A DNA stretch of 64,000 bases, taken from Nymphaea colorata. Taxonomy: Eukaryota; Streptophyta; Magnoliopsida; Nymphaeales; Nymphaeaceae. The DNA is taken from contig NC_045148.1 in assembly GCF_008831285.2 (NCBI RefSeq), positions 23,378,283-23,442,282 of the forward strand. The letters are read 5' to 3'. A model generated the notes under the pieces. That model had not been told where the DNA came from, did no database searches, and saw only the letters and a list, made by a program, of their open reading frames with translations. Below are positions 1 to 11,170 of this stretch, piece after piece; the stretch's first letter is position 1, and every line of letters starts with the position of its first letter. Both the position numbers and the translations under genes were made by a program.

Positions 1-1428
1 GCCAAACACATTGTAGGATGAAAATGAGTGTTCAAAATCAAGTGACTGACAGATGGATCATTGGAAAAATACAAAGCTAGAATCTTCGCCAAGGCTATAG
101 TCAAAAAGAAGGAATTGACTATACTGAAACCTTCAGCCCTATTGTGAAGCCTACTACAATTCGGACAGTATTGACTATTTTTATTAGTCACAAATGAAAA
201 ATACATCAGTTGAATATTCAAAATGCATTCCTATATGGATCTATTTTAGAAGAAGTTTATATTGTTCAACCACCTGAATTTTGAAATCATGCTTTCCCAA
301 ATCATGTATGCAAGCTTGAACATGTTTTATATGGTTTAAAACAGGCTCCTAAGGCATGGTTTGTCTGTCTTAGTCTATTCCTCCAAAATCTTGGTTTTAA
401 AGGGGCTCAAACAAATTCATCTCTTTTTATTTTGAGAAAAAGAGAAATACTTCTATATGTTTTGGTATATGTGGATGATATGATCATAATAGGAAGCTCA
501 CTGAATATATTCATGAAATTATTTGTCAATTCAAAAGTGAGTTTGCCATTAAAGATCTGGGCGAACTTCATTTCTTTTTGGGCATGGAAATAAAAAGAAT
601 TGACAATAAGCTAATATTGTCTCAAAGGAAATACATATTTGAGCTTCTCAAAAGAACAAATATGCTTGGAGCTAAGGGAGTTTCAACTCCCTTGGCATGC
701 TCCCTTGCTTTATCTGCTCAAATTGGATCAAATGTTTGTGATCCAACTCTTTATCGCAGCATTGTTGATGCTCTTCAATACTCTACTATGACTCGTCCAG
801 ACATCTCTTATCCTGTCAACAAGGTTTGTCAATACATGCATTGTCCTACTGATGCCTATTGGGATGTCATAAAGATAATCCTAAGATATTTGAAACACAC
901 TATTGATCATGGTCATGTTATTAGACCTAGTTCAGTTCTTAATATTAATGTTTACAGTGATGCAGATTGGGCAGGATGTCTTGATGATAGATGATCTACA
1001 GGTGGATATGCAGTGTTTATTGGTTCCAATCTAGTTTTATGGAGTGCTGAAAAGCAGCCAGTTGTCTCTTGTTGTAGCACTGAGGCTGAGTATCGATCTA
1101 TTGCCAATACTACTGCTGAAATCATGTGGTTACAATTTTTATTAAAAGAACTTTGTGTGTTTCAATCACAACCTCCCATATTATGGTGCGACAATATCGG
1201 CACAGCCTATCTTGCAACTCATCCTGTGTATCATAGTCACAACAAACACATAGAGATTGATCTTCATTTCGTTCGAGAAAAATCAGCAAAAGAAGATTTA
1301 AAAATTCAATACATCTCTTCCAAAGATGAAGTTGTTGATATTCTAACTAAGCCACTTATTAAGCAATACCATTATCAAATAATTAACAAGCTCAATTTCA
1401 TTGTTGGAGCATTGAGCTTGCAGAGGGA
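1..1428 (+). pseudogene. Ty1-copia retrotransposon pol remnant (reverse transcriptase and RNase H)
   Basis: The plus strand reads as the back half of a copia polyprotein, which copies element RNA into DNA in cytoplasmic particles. Reverse transcriptase hallmarks are an LKQAP-like segment near 333-350 and the YVDDMII catalytic box near 468-489. The chain continues through LGELHFFLGMEIKR near 560-600 into RNase H, with STEAEY near 1078, a KHIEIDLHF segment near 1246 and DILTKPL near 1338. It is dead: in-frame stops lie at 195-197 and 282-284, a frameshift falls between about 490 and 520, and TGA at 992-994 replaces what is probably an arginine codon, with the same frame continuing after it. The front of the element lies outside the window. 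Seen: motifs and stops. Known: this is the copia domain order. Very likely a fossil. Confidence 0.93.
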
Positions 1429-1620
1429 TGTTAACAGAAATACCAAGAAGGCTCTGAAAGTGAATTACTAGGGAGATGAAAAGTCACGTCTCTTGAGTGA
1501 TGAAAAGTCATGGGCGTGAAACCTGTCTCGCCTAAAACTCGTCTTCCTCAAATATGGCCAACAAACAGTTTCCCTCTATAATAATGGTTTTCACTTGGAA
1601 ACCTCTGTTATACGGGAGAG
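1429..1620 (+). repeat. Probable start of the copia 3' LTR
   Basis: Just after RNase H a purine run ending in GAGGGA (a polypurine-tract position) is followed by TGTTAACAG at 1429, the usual place for an LTR beginning with TG. A TATA-like CTATAATAAT lies near 1577. The 3' border cannot be fixed because the partner LTR is outside the window, so the end given is a guess. The open reading frame running through this point to 1471 is incidental. Confidence 0.5.
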
Positions 1621-2190
1621 AATCAATACCATATCCAAATCTGAATTCAACTTAAATCTCATTTTTAAATTCAAATTTATATTTGAATCTGCATTTTAAA
1701 TTGAATCCTAGCTGCACTATAATATGTTAATAGCCGACTTTCAAAAACCTTGGACGTTGAATATCAAATATTTAATATTTTAAATTTAATCTAAATCCTA
1801 GTCTGATCAGATATTTACTTAAATATGAGTTTATATCTAAATTTAGTCGGATGTCATTTCTTAAATCCAGGTCCAATTTGATTTCTTAATCAAATGTTAA
1901 AATTTAGTTTCATATTCCTTTTTTTTTTTGGAGTAGTTCATTCGTACGACGGATCAAAATTGGATTTTATGACATCTTTGCTAGAAGGAGACCTCCAAAT
2001 ATGTGCTGTGAAAGTGGTTCTTCTTGAAATTTAATTTACTCCCTATTTCTGGTATACATGCAAATCTAAATTTTTGAAATGTACATTAAACAAGCATATG
2101 TTTGGCTGCCCTTATCATGATCTTGAGCTTCGAAACTCTTTCATTTGAGTATTTAGTCAATTTTTCACTTTGTCTCTCTCCTCCCTCCTT
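1621..2190. other. No gene seen; AT-rich, with a repeat shared with 11.76-11.85 kb
   Basis: No coding signal. About 1790-1890 resembles 11755-11850: both carry CAGTCTGATATTTA-like or CTAGTCTGATCAGATATTTA text, then a GATGTCA-containing stretch ending in a TCCAAT-type phrase. This suggests two old copies of one dispersed repeat. No target duplication was found. Confidence 0.4.
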
Positions 2191-2208
2191 CTCTCTCTCT
2201 CTATATAC

Positions 2209-2258
<50 letters not shown>

Positions 2259-2294
2259 GTATGTATATATGTGTGTGTGTGTGTGTGTGTGTGA
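2191..2294. repeat. Compound microsatellite (CT)n-(TA)n-(TG)n
   Basis: A CT run passes into a long TA run, then an ACATGTATGTATATATG joint and a TG run that ends in GAGAG. Reading frames on both strands through this block are artefacts. The same CT-TA-TG order recurs at 52985-53075. Confidence 0.95.
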
Positions 2295-3239
2295 GAGATG
2301 GTAGAATAAGATTCACAAAATTTAGAGAGAGAACCAGAGCCATGTGTTTGCTTGCATGCCATGGCAGGTGCTTTGTGAAATTCCTGACTGAAAGCCAAAA
2401 TTGATGTTGAGCCACGATTGGTAGCATCTGAAAACTGGTGATGACCATGGAAATCCTCAATGATGATGGAAGAAATTGGAGATGAAGATCAGAGCCAATA
2501 TTACCCAACAATTAATCACTTTGAAAATCAGCTCGCACATTTTGGGAGCTTAATATTTTGGTGTTTCATGCATAGAAATTATGCATCATTACCACTAGTC
2601 AATATATGCATGCATTTTTGTTCGGACAAAAGTCTGTTGGCCAATTAATTGTGTGAGATGGCACAGCTCTACCTATTATCATCTGTGAACACCTCATTCT
2701 TATTGACGTCAAAGAACACCCAATTGTTACGCATTATGGGGAGTGAGTTCACTTCGTAATAGGGTAACTGCTTACATGTTAAATTTTTTAATCTTACATG
2801 AAGAAAGTTACAAATTGAGCTTGTTTACCTATACACGCTCGTGTTCCCTGTGTGGGATTCTGAAAGACAAGATCAGACCTGTCGGCATGAGGTTGATCAT
2901 TTCTGGCACTTTATCAAGGAGTAATTAGACCAAGAACTATACTAAAATGTGTCATTTCCTAAATCTAAATGTCATCCAAAACCTAAGAAAGCAAACGTAG
3001 CCTAATTTTGAAATCATGTGTATGCTCAAATCTTAGTAGATATTAGAAATAGACTGATAAACAAGAAGAAATTAATATGAAGTTTGTTTATATCTGAATT
3101 CTTATAGATCATTACAAATCGTTGTCTTAAATTTAATATGATGCATGCAAGACTAGGCGATATAGACCTGGAGTCCTGTCTCTAATAGGACTTGAGTGTG
3201 GGACATGGACCTAGAAAACAAATATGGATCTGAAACCAA
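2295..3239. other. No gene seen
   Basis: Ordinary AT-rich intergenic sequence. Only short frames of 61-62 codons occur, with no recognisable motif and no repeat boundary that I could define. Confidence 0.5.
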
Positions 3240-3860
3240 AAATTGAAATCAAAATGTGAGAGATTTATATAATTCTCTTTTCAAATTGAAATGAAAACTA
3301 TCATATCATGATATTGAGATTAAGAGTTCATGATTGAAAATTTAAGGTCAGAAATCCATTAGATCATGATCTCATATTAAATCTTTTAAAATCCAAATTT
3401 TGAGATCATAGTTTCAAATATGGTGATTACACGATTTAAAGACTGGTACTTGGGCTTGATTCTGTGATAATTGATCCAAGGTTTATGATGAAATACTCAT
3501 TTGCTTAGAAAATCTATTCAAGTTCCAAAACCAAAAATGCAACATCTAAAATCTAGGGTGTGAAATTTGAAAACATATTCCAATATCCATAGTTTGAGAT
3601 TTATGATTTGAAACTCATATGCAAAATCGGATTTAAAATCCAAAGTCTGAAATTCAAGATCCAAAATCCAATATCTAAAATGCAAGATCCATAATACGAT
3701 ATGAAATCCCTAATCTAAGATGTAAAATCCAATAATTGAGATCCAAATCCCATGTACTATAATTGGGTTTAATATCAAGGTTTAGACCAGTTATAAGGCT
3801 GATGATTTGAATCCAGTGCCATGAATTGAGACCTAAGATCCAAATAGTCTAGGAGTAGCT
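3240..3860. repeat. Quasi-periodic AT-rich tract (phrase-like cryptic repeat)
   Basis: The tract is built from endlessly varied short phrases such as GAGATCCAAA, AAAATCCAA, TTTGAGAT and GAAATTCAAGATCC, without a strict period. Similar vocabulary fills 16540-17110, 34880-35700 and 49440-49860. It has no coding potential. It could be a very old degenerate satellite or sequence made by replication slippage. Confidence 0.55.
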
Positions 3861-4236
3861 TGGTCAAAAGTAGGTTTGAACCTACATAGGGATAGGTTTG
3901 ACTGTAGTAAACGTGTTTTATATTATTCAAATCAGGTGATATATGATATAAACTTCATTCATTTCATATGAATGGGTGTCTAAAGAAATTTGGCTAGACA
4001 AAAAGGTTTTGCAAATAGGTTCACAAGTAGGTGACTCTAAGACGGATATGGGCTAGGTCTTTGTAGACTCGATGTCTACATGACCTAAGGTTTTTGAAAT
4101 AATTTAAATATTTAACTTTCTAAATATTTTAGAAAAACATGATTTTGAAATGGTTCTTGTGTGAGAACCAAATTGGATTCAAGTTTTCTCATACTTGGGT
4201 TAATGCCAAAGGGTATGCTACTAGGCTGACCCAGTG
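3861..4236. other. No gene seen
   Basis: AT-rich spacer between the quasi-periodic tract and the copia fragment. The last bases may be upstream copia RNase H sequence too decayed to read. Confidence 0.4.
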
Positions 4237-4429
4237 TTCCATTAGTGCCTAAACATATAGAAGTCGATTGTCATTATTGTGAGGGAAAAATACAAGATAG
4301 GACCGTGCTAACTTTATATGTCAGAAGTGAAAAACAACTAACCAATATTTTCACCAAGAGTCATGCGAAAGAGAAGCATCAATGCATATCCACCAAATTT
4401 GGACAAATTGACATTTGTACACCAACTTA
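4237..4429 (+). pseudogene. Ty1-copia pol C-terminal fragment (end of RNase H)
   Basis: About 62 codons match the extreme C-terminus of a copia polyprotein: a PKHIEVDCHY segment, then a KIQDRTVLTLYVRSE-type stretch, a QLTNIFTKS segment (family form QLADIFTKP) and a final STKFGQIDI followed by a stop. It differs clearly in sequence from the copies at 1-1428 and 53.5-55.4 kb, so it is a separate lineage. Nothing upstream to 3861 reads as the rest of pol, so this is a truncated remnant. Confidence 0.8.
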
Positions 4430-7154
4430 GACTATAACGTAATTTTAGGAGAAGAGGTCACCATCTTCACCCCCAGCTAAGGCATATCAGGTGGTTGCAC
4501 ATTTTTGGAAGTGATATGTTTTATTCCTAGAAGCTTATTGCTCATTATTCTGTAGCCCTTTATATTCTCATTTTGTATGATGTCTCTTCTTCTCCTTGGA
4601 TGTATGCTAATATGTCAAACTGCGTAACCTTCTGTGTGATGATTTCTTCTTGATTTTGTTGATTGATATCATGATTTAATTGATAAAGAATAACAATATG
4701 TGAGTCATGACATAGCGCAAAGGTGGTTAATTTCAATGATTGCCCACACAGGACACACCATGGTCAATTCATGCACCAACAGTTGACAAGGTAACTCCAT
4801 AAAGCTCATATGTTTGTACATGTAAGCATGTAAGGGAAAGAATCACATGGGTTCATGTAAATGGGTGGCAAAATATATTTATGAGGAGGTTAAGATGGAT
4901 GAAGATAAAAGATCAAAAGTACAATTTTTTCATCTTTATGCATCGCATGGATTAGTAAAGTTTATTCAAACAACATGGAGTTGCTAGTTAATTATCAACT
5001 ACAAAGACACTTAAGGGCAAAGGAGTTAGCACTCACAGATATAATTCGTGATTTCCATGAGTCTAATAGCCTCCAAAGTTTGATTATGCACTCCTTTCAA
5101 GCGTCCATGAAAGGTCATACAATATGGTTGTGAAAATTATCAAAACCAACAATCTAAACCAGATGATTAATCCACTGGACTAAAAGATTAGCGACATATC
5201 AGATGTTTTTTGACTTACAAAAATCAGATGCTAGGACTAATGAACATAACTTTCTGTTCGCTTTTTAGTATCATAAACATATGTTATACACACACTTTAG
5301 CAGTTAGGTTTTCAAAATGATTGCTCAGATACACTGGCATAAAAAACATTGGATGGCCACATGCATGTCGATCATTATGTGTACTGGTTGGATAATTTTT
5401 TTTTAATTTCTTGCCCCATGCGTCTTTTTTTATGCAGCTTTTCTCATTGCTCATTTATCAATAACAAATTATGTTCTTGTTTCAGCAAACAGACCTTGAT
5501 TATATATAGATATTGTTTCTAAATTCAACATTCAAACTTTGAAAGTAATCACACCAATTGCATGAACAAGGAAATTGTGTTTTTGAACATGTACTCTAAA
5601 GACATATGATATATACGATAGTGGATATAAATTGTATTTTTGAATCTACATGTTTTGGTAACTTTTTTTATGCTTATAACAGGTATGCCATTTGCCGTGA
5701 TTATCTAATGGATGGATATGAATTCTTCTCCTTAGGAATCATGCGGCCCCTTCAATAACCATAGACCTATATATTATCCTTGGCTAAGAAAAGAGAATTG
5801 AGAGTTTACAAGGAATATATATGGATTATTAGAAAAACTTTCTTTTAGATGAATATTAGAAAAAGCTCTTTGCTTTGTATGGTTTGTAAAAAACTTTCTA
5901 ATAAGCCATTTGCTGTGATTAATGACGGTTGCATATTAGGGGGTTGAAATTACCAGATAGCCTTCCTACTTGGAAAGGAGGATCCTTTCCTCTAGGAGAA
6001 TAGAAAGAAGAAAGTCACTTTCTAAAGAATAATTAAAATATATATCTGATATTTGATCTAAAAATAACGAAAATCCCCATCTCCTCAAATGGTAGAACGA
6101 ACACGCCCATGTTAAGCACTAAACATGCAAACTGCTCTATCTCTAAAGCCCACCCCTCTCTCTATTTGAATGCCATTAAACCTATTTTCTTAGCTCGTAA
6201 GAATTTATTTATTTTTTTCCTTACCTTGGGTTTTTTCATATATACTTCTAGGACCCAGTATTTCCTCAAATTGTTCTAACCAGCCAACTCTTATTACTTT
6301 TTCATTTCTCCATTTTTTTCCAGTTTACATATCCAAATAATATTACAAAAGAAATGGTTTAAAGAAAAGAAAGAAGCATAGGGATGTAAAAAAAATTGAA
6401 AGAAAAGGAGAGTAGGAAGAGAAGGAGGATTCCTTGTGGGGAAGAAGAGAGAGAAGGGATCTTGTTAATTTTCTTTTTGTTTTTTGTATTTTATCTTTAC
6501 TATTTTATGAATTTCTTCCTTTAAACTAGTTGGCATAATTTTTCAAAAAATTTAGGATGGATGATACCATTTTCTTGAAATTTACTACACGACCTTGGAC
6601 CTTTTTACAAAAAGTTTTATGTTTACCGGACATAAGTAATATTTTAAATGAATTTATGTGTTGAGAAGTGCCAGGTTGGCTAGGTTTTCAAACATGGTTT
6701 TATTTATTTTTAGCCATTGAGTCGAGGTGAGCAACTTAATTTATATTTTCTATGTGTTTTTCTCCTAAAAATACGAAAAAATAATTTTTTGGGTGCACAA
6801 ACTGAACCCTATCGCTCGGTTGAGAGGCTCAGCCTCCCCTCCTTTCCCTTGCCCTTGGATCGAGACCTGCGTTAGGACTCCACTAAGGATGTAAAATGTA
6901 CCTACTCATAATTAATGATTTGGGCTCCCTATATAAGCTAATTAAGTACTTCTCAACAGGTCAATGATGGGGTAATTTTATATTGAAGAAAATTCTTATG
7001 CGTTTCTCTTTTCTTCTTTTTTTGTTTATATGTAACTAAACTTTCACTAACAAACATGGCCGAGATTGAGACCAAAAACTAACGGGGGCATTATTCTTTG
7101 TTATATATGTATTGGCCTTTAGGTTTAAACAGCCAATGATCTAATAAGGTCTAC
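4430..7154. other. No gene seen; possible copia LTR sequence at its start
   Basis: Directly after the copia stop, about 4505-4620 looks like LTR text: a TGGAAGTGATATG start, a TTTATATTCTC TATA-like segment and a TC-rich run. There is no partner LTR, so this is tentative. The rest to 7154 is AT-rich, with T-rich and A-rich runs and no supported gene. A tRNA-like B-box phrase near 6857 was not convincing. Confidence 0.4.
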
Positions 7155-7530
7155 TGGCAATCTAGGGTTGGGCATCAGCCTAGCACGGCCGATAAAGAGT
7201 CAGGCTCGGACCGGGCCTCAACTCATAACTGTGGCTTGGCCCTAGCCCAACACCTGAAACCCGAGCTCAGACCCAGCTCAGTTAAAATTTAAAATATATA
7301 TTTTTAACATAAAATAATATATATATATAATTAATTGTAATAAAATACTATAATTATATATATATATGATAAACAAAAATAACATTACAACTCTTTTATC
7401 AGGCAGAATCGGGCTTAGTCAAGCCCACCTAGTTCAGCCTGATGCCTTTTTTTGGGCTTGAGCCTTGTTCGAGTCAAGCCACGTATTGGGTACCCGGCCC
7501 AATGGCCTGATGCCCAGGCTTATGGCAATC
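7155..7530. mobile_element. hAT-type MITE, GGGCA family copy 1 (360 bp plus target duplication)
   Basis: The element at 7163-7522 is flanked by a perfect 8-bp duplication, TGGCAATC, at 7155-7162 and 7523-7530. Its ends are imperfect inverted repeats: TAGGGTTGGGCATCAG on the left and, reverse-complemented from the right, TAAGCCTGGGCATCAG (13 of 16 match). GC-rich ends carrying GGCC/CGGGCC phrases enclose an AT-rich core with TATATA runs. Eight-bp duplications are the hAT signature. There is no transposase, so it is non-autonomous. Related sequence lies at 20.75-21.71, 22.88-23.03, 50.16-50.67 and about 54.1 kb. Confidence 0.88.
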
Positions 7531-7729
7531 TCAGGGAAAGTGGGTATTCCATGTGCAAGCACCCTAATAAGACAAGGCACCGGGGACCTGTCATGCAAAG
7601 GGGGCTTGGCCCATTGAGCTGATACCCACTCTTCCCAAACATTAAAATTATTTTGCAAATTGATATGACCAATATACCCATTTAAGTGATAAAAAAGTGC
7701 CTTTGTTTTTTTTTGTGATACTCATAGTG
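7531..7729. other. No gene seen
   Basis: Short spacer between the MITE and the minisatellite. A 74-codon minus-strand frame here mostly reads through the MITE end and has no recognisable motif. Confidence 0.4.
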
Positions 7730-8065
7730 TTATCTCATTATCTCATAAATATTTTGTTATATCATACTTTTGTTTAGTGTCATTTCATTCATCCATCATT
7801 ATCTCATACCTATTTGTTATCTCATATACATTATCGCATACATATTTATTATCTCGTACCTATTTATTATCTCAAACATCCATCATTCTTTTGTACCTAT
7901 TTGTTATCTCATATCTATTTGTATCTCCTACCTATTTGTTATTTCATATATATTATCTCATATGTAATTGTTATTTTATATATATTACTTATTTGTTATT
8001 TCATATATCTGTTATTATCTCATACCTATTTGTTATCTCTTACTTGTGATCTCACACCCATTTGT
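7730..8065. repeat. Degenerate minisatellite, unit about 18-20 bp (ACCTATTTGTTATCTCAT)
   Basis: Variants of ACCTATTTGTTATCTCAT recur about fifteen times with small insertions and single-base changes. Because stop codons are rare in the array, overlapping frames of 65-132 codons open in several phases; their Ile/Tyr/Leu/Ser-rich translations are repeat artefacts. Confidence 0.85.
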
Positions 8066-8952
8066 TGTCTCCTACACATGCATGCACAATGTTGGAGCAT
8101 TAAAGTAAACATGCATATTGGTAGTAACGTCCACAACCGGCATATGCTCATTATATATATGGAGTGGCATGTAAAACTTTATCAAAAACATATTCTCAAA
8201 TGTTACAAGTGAAGTGCTAGAATCTAAGACAAAGTAGAGAAAACTATGAACATTTAGGCAACTACAAATTATGCACATCTCAATTGTCAGACAGCTACCT
8301 CAGGATGACCATTGAATTGAAGGGACAATTTAAAATTGCTTACATTGACCAAAATTATTCATATTTATGATTTTTGTCAAGCTGGCTTCTGTCGGTCTAC
8401 ACCTTGAACTGGTTGGGTCACCCCGTCCAATTTATTCTACCAAAATCCATAGTACGTGAATTTGTATATGCAATCATGTTTAAGAATTTGGCTTCATCAA
8501 AACAAGAGTGTGTTTCCAATGCAAAGCTTCTAGGGAAGTAGCGCTCCTATCCTAGCAGACCACTATTTTTGTATGATATTTTTTTGATAATAACATTAGG
8601 AATTTATTATCAGGGGAATTGCCACATAGCTTCTATCGCTTCCTTGTGGGTTTTTTAGGGGAATGTGGTTTCTATCAGTTCTTAGTTATGCCATAGACCT
8701 TGCAAACAAACGCCATACTTCAGTGAAGAATGAGAAACTACTTTGTCAAGCCAAACGAAAGCAGGAAAAAAATCAGTGGTTGCCCATGTTTATATATATA
8801 TATATATATTAGCTTGGAAAAACTGGACTCTGTCTCCCGGTACTTGACCCCCTCCCCCTCCCCCACCAACTCTCCTCTCTCTCCCTGTCTCTCTCTGTGA
8901 AAAGCAGAAGGAGGAGTATGTAGATCTATACCTATTTGTGCACGTCAAAGCA
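8066..8952. other. No gene seen; TA run and CT-rich tract
   Basis: Holds a TA microsatellite near 8791-8809 and a C/CT-rich tract near 8845-8897. No coding or RNA gene signal was found. Confidence 0.45.
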
Positions 8953-8957
8953 AAGAG

Positions 8958-9148
8958 TGTAACACCCCAGAAGTTTAGTCATGTATCGAAGATTATGAGG
9001 TATTTTCAAGGACTTATAAAGGGAGGCCATTAATGAGATGATTGTCCTGGTTCCTAGCCTTTTTGAGGCTAGAGCTAAAACTACTAGGGGGTGAGTTGGG
9101 ATCCGTCAAACCAGGGGCCCAAGCCCAGGAATGGGTTGGGTTGTTATA
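8958..9148 (+). repeat. TRIM 5' LTR
   Basis: A 191-bp repeat that pairs with 9225-9415. Its TGTAAC start and GTTATA end form a near-perfect short inverted repeat. No 5S rRNA internal-promoter text (such as AGTTAAGC) was seen, so assignment to the Cassandra type is not supported. Confidence 0.9.
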
Positions 9149-9149
9149 G

Positions 9150-9162
9150 TGGTATCAAAGCA
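9150..9162 (+). other. Primer-binding site (initiator tRNA-Met type)
   Basis: TGGTATCAAAGCA starts two bases after the 5' LTR end. The plant consensus is TGGTATCAGAGC. The TRIM copy on the minus strand at 26.45 kb keeps the exact consensus. Confidence 0.88.
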
Positions 9163-9187
9163 ATTTCAACACTCGGACCTAGGGTCC

Positions 9188-9207
9188 CACATGTGCGAAC
9201 ACATGTG
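9188..9207 (+). other. Self-complementary hairpin in the TRIM interior
   Basis: CACATGTG at 9188-9195 and again at 9200-9207 flank a CGAA loop. Each arm is itself palindromic, so the site can form either one stem-loop or paired dimers between two molecules. The second TRIM keeps the same architecture with changed bases (CATGCATGGATGCATG). Confidence 0.7.
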
Positions 9208-9224
9208 CTTTAACGAGGGTAGAT

Positions 9225-9415
9225 TGTAACACCCCAGAAGTTTAGTCATGTATCAAAGATTGTGAGGGATCTTCAAAAACTTATAAAGGGAGACCATTAA
9301 TGAGATGATTGTCCTGGTTCCTAACCTTTTTGTGGCTTGGGCCGAAACTACTAGGAGGCAGGTTGGGATCCGTCAAACTAGGGGCCCGAGCCCAGGAGTG
9401 GGTCGGGTTGTTATA
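9225..9415 (+). repeat. TRIM 3' LTR
   Basis: A 191-bp partner of 8958-9148, ending GGGTTGTTATA directly before the AAGAG target duplication. Confidence 0.9.
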
Positions 9416-9420
9416 AAGAG

Positions 9421-10044
9421 AGCGGCTCATGGATGTAAGTAGTCGGCAGATGTCAAAATTTAGAAAATCAATACATGTAGAGACTTAAAAAAGGAGCCTT
9501 AGCTGGAGTCAATGACTCATTCATTCTCAAATAAATATTACGATGAATTGCACGAAGAGAATTTACTTCCTTATGCTTTCCTTTTGTTTAAGAACAATAG
9601 ACTCTTTTAAACAAATTAATTACCAAAGAAGCAAGGAGCACACATTACAAAGCGTGAAAATATGGCATGACTATTGGCAACCTTTATCAACTGAAAAAAC
9701 TCATAAAACTTCGTGGTTGATACATTTGGGCTGGAAGAGATTGAGGAGGTCAGCTAAAATAAAGTCAACAACGATTTAAAAATTTGCCTTCCCAAGTCAT
9801 CAGCTAAAGGAAGCTACATTTGTATTTGACCCACAAAGACAATGGTTCCCCGAGTTAAAAATTTTGATTCAAAAATAAAAATTCTAGAATCATAATTTCT
9901 TCTCAAACAGGAATAGAATCAAAATTTTCAAGTTTCATTTTCCTAGTTCCAACAGACGAAATACCATGTTAATTTGTTTAATAATTTCAATTTCCTAAAA
10001 AAATGAGCATTTTGTTTCTAAATGGCCGTTGATCTTGACTCCCA
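9421..10044. other. No gene seen; AATTC-rich repeat near 9830-9960
   Basis: A stretch with AAAATTTTGATTCAAAAATAAA-type phrases and TTCTAGAATC resembles the interior of the putative MITE at 24.10-24.46 kb. Borders were not found. Confidence 0.35.
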
Positions 10045-11170
10045 CGTTCAATGGTGAAGTTCCTGCAATTGTTGATTTTGAATTTGCAGAACGTATTTAT
10101 GAGGGAAAATCAGAACCTCACATGTCTAAGATGTAATTTAAACGATTAAATAATTTACAAAAACAAAATCCTTGCATTGACCACTAAACAAAGGGCCTCT
10201 GGTACATTTTAATATAAATGGTGGGTAATAATGGAGTATTATTGTAAATGTGGACGTTGGAAAACTTAAAATTCACGTTCATGATCCACTAAACAATTAA
10301 CGACCAACAGTACATCCGGTGTGGTGGCCTTATAAACAATTGGCGCTTGGGGATATTAATGGATCAGATCTGGATTGGATATCCATTCAAAATGCTTTTG
10401 AAGAATTGGACTTAGCAATATATATATATATATATATATGTCCGAGTAAGAAATCAGAACAGAATTCATCAGATTTAAATAAGGAACTCCATCTTATCAA
10501 ACTCAGATTCAGTTTTAAATAAATGTCTCGTTAGATAACAAAGATCTTAACTTAGACATCCTATTCCAAGTTCAGATATCTGAATACGAACTCCGGGTAA
10601 ACTAAATTAATTGGGGCGGCTGGAAAAGCAGCACCCTTTTAATTTTCCCTCGTAAGAAACTTATGTTTTTTAAAATTAATGTTTGATAGTAGGGAAACTT
10701 GGTTTTGAATGTGATCCAATCTAATCATTTGATTGGGGAATCTGGAAAAGTTAAAATCAAACACGACCAATATTCCCCACTCATGTATATTTTTCCACTA
10801 GTGGTGAAATCTGAAGTGTCTGCGGTTCAGCCCTTTTTAATTTATATATATATATATAGTTGTCTCCCATTTCCTTTCTTATTATTTTTCATTTAGTCAG
10901 ATCTCTATCTCTCTCATTTACTCTCTTCGCGTCTCCCACGTCTCTCACTTTTTCTCAACAAAATTGAACATGTATATGTATAGTTGGTTGCCAGTTGCAG
11001 GTTTGAGATATACATAAAAGTTGCCTTATTTTGCCACCATCATCGTGGGTTTTGAAGCAAAACACGGACGTAAATTTATGATATAAAGTGAACATGAATT
11101 AATTATGTAAAAGTTGACATGATTTCATGCGAAACTTATTGGTAATAAACACTACTATTTTGTAACCAAC
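10045..11170. repeat. Tandem non-coding module, copy 1 (partial)
   Basis: Blocks here recur in order further on. GCAGAACGTATTTATGAGG at 10086, followed by about 250 bp including TATTATTGTAAATGT and GGAAAACTTAAAATTCAC, matches 14663-14860. The TATA run, TTTCATTTAGTCAGAT, CT tract and AAATTGAACATGT at about 10840-10975 match 12320-12385 and 15425-15490. TCGTGGGTTTTGAA and the ACATGATTTCAT phrases to 11145 match 14980-15140. It looks like a gene-less promoter or intron-like module duplicated in tandem and then decayed. Confidence 0.65.

Larger units (their letters stand above)
8953..9420 (+). mobile_element. Complete TRIM (terminal-repeat retrotransposon in miniature)
   Basis: Two direct repeats of equal length (191 bp), 8958-9148 and 9225-9415, each start TGTAACACCCCAG and end GGGTTGTTATA. 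They enclose only 76 bp. One base after the first repeat, TGGTATCAAAGCA at 9150-9162 matches the plant primer-binding site for initiator tRNA-Met (usual form TGGTATCAGAGC) except for one base. A purine-rich GAGGGTAGA precedes the second repeat. The whole unit is flanked by a perfect 5-bp duplication, AAGAG, at 8953-8957 and 9416-9420. There is no coding sequence, as in TRIMs, which must borrow proteins from other LTR elements. By eye the two LTRs differ at roughly 21 sites, mostly transitions, so the insertion is old. The ends are TG...TA, not the usual TG...CA. Confidence 0.93.

Noticed and set aside
6780-6900. tRNA gene or SINE from a GGATCGAGACC-like box
   Set aside because: No matching A box at the right distance and no cloverleaf could be drawn.
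7770-8212. Hydrophobic-looking 65-132 codon frames resembling membrane proteins
   Set aside because: Open in overlapping phases only because the minisatellite unit lacks stops; composition follows the repeat.
8958-9415. Assignment of the TRIM to the Cassandra family
   Set aside because: No 5S rRNA A, IE or C box text was recognised in the LTRs.
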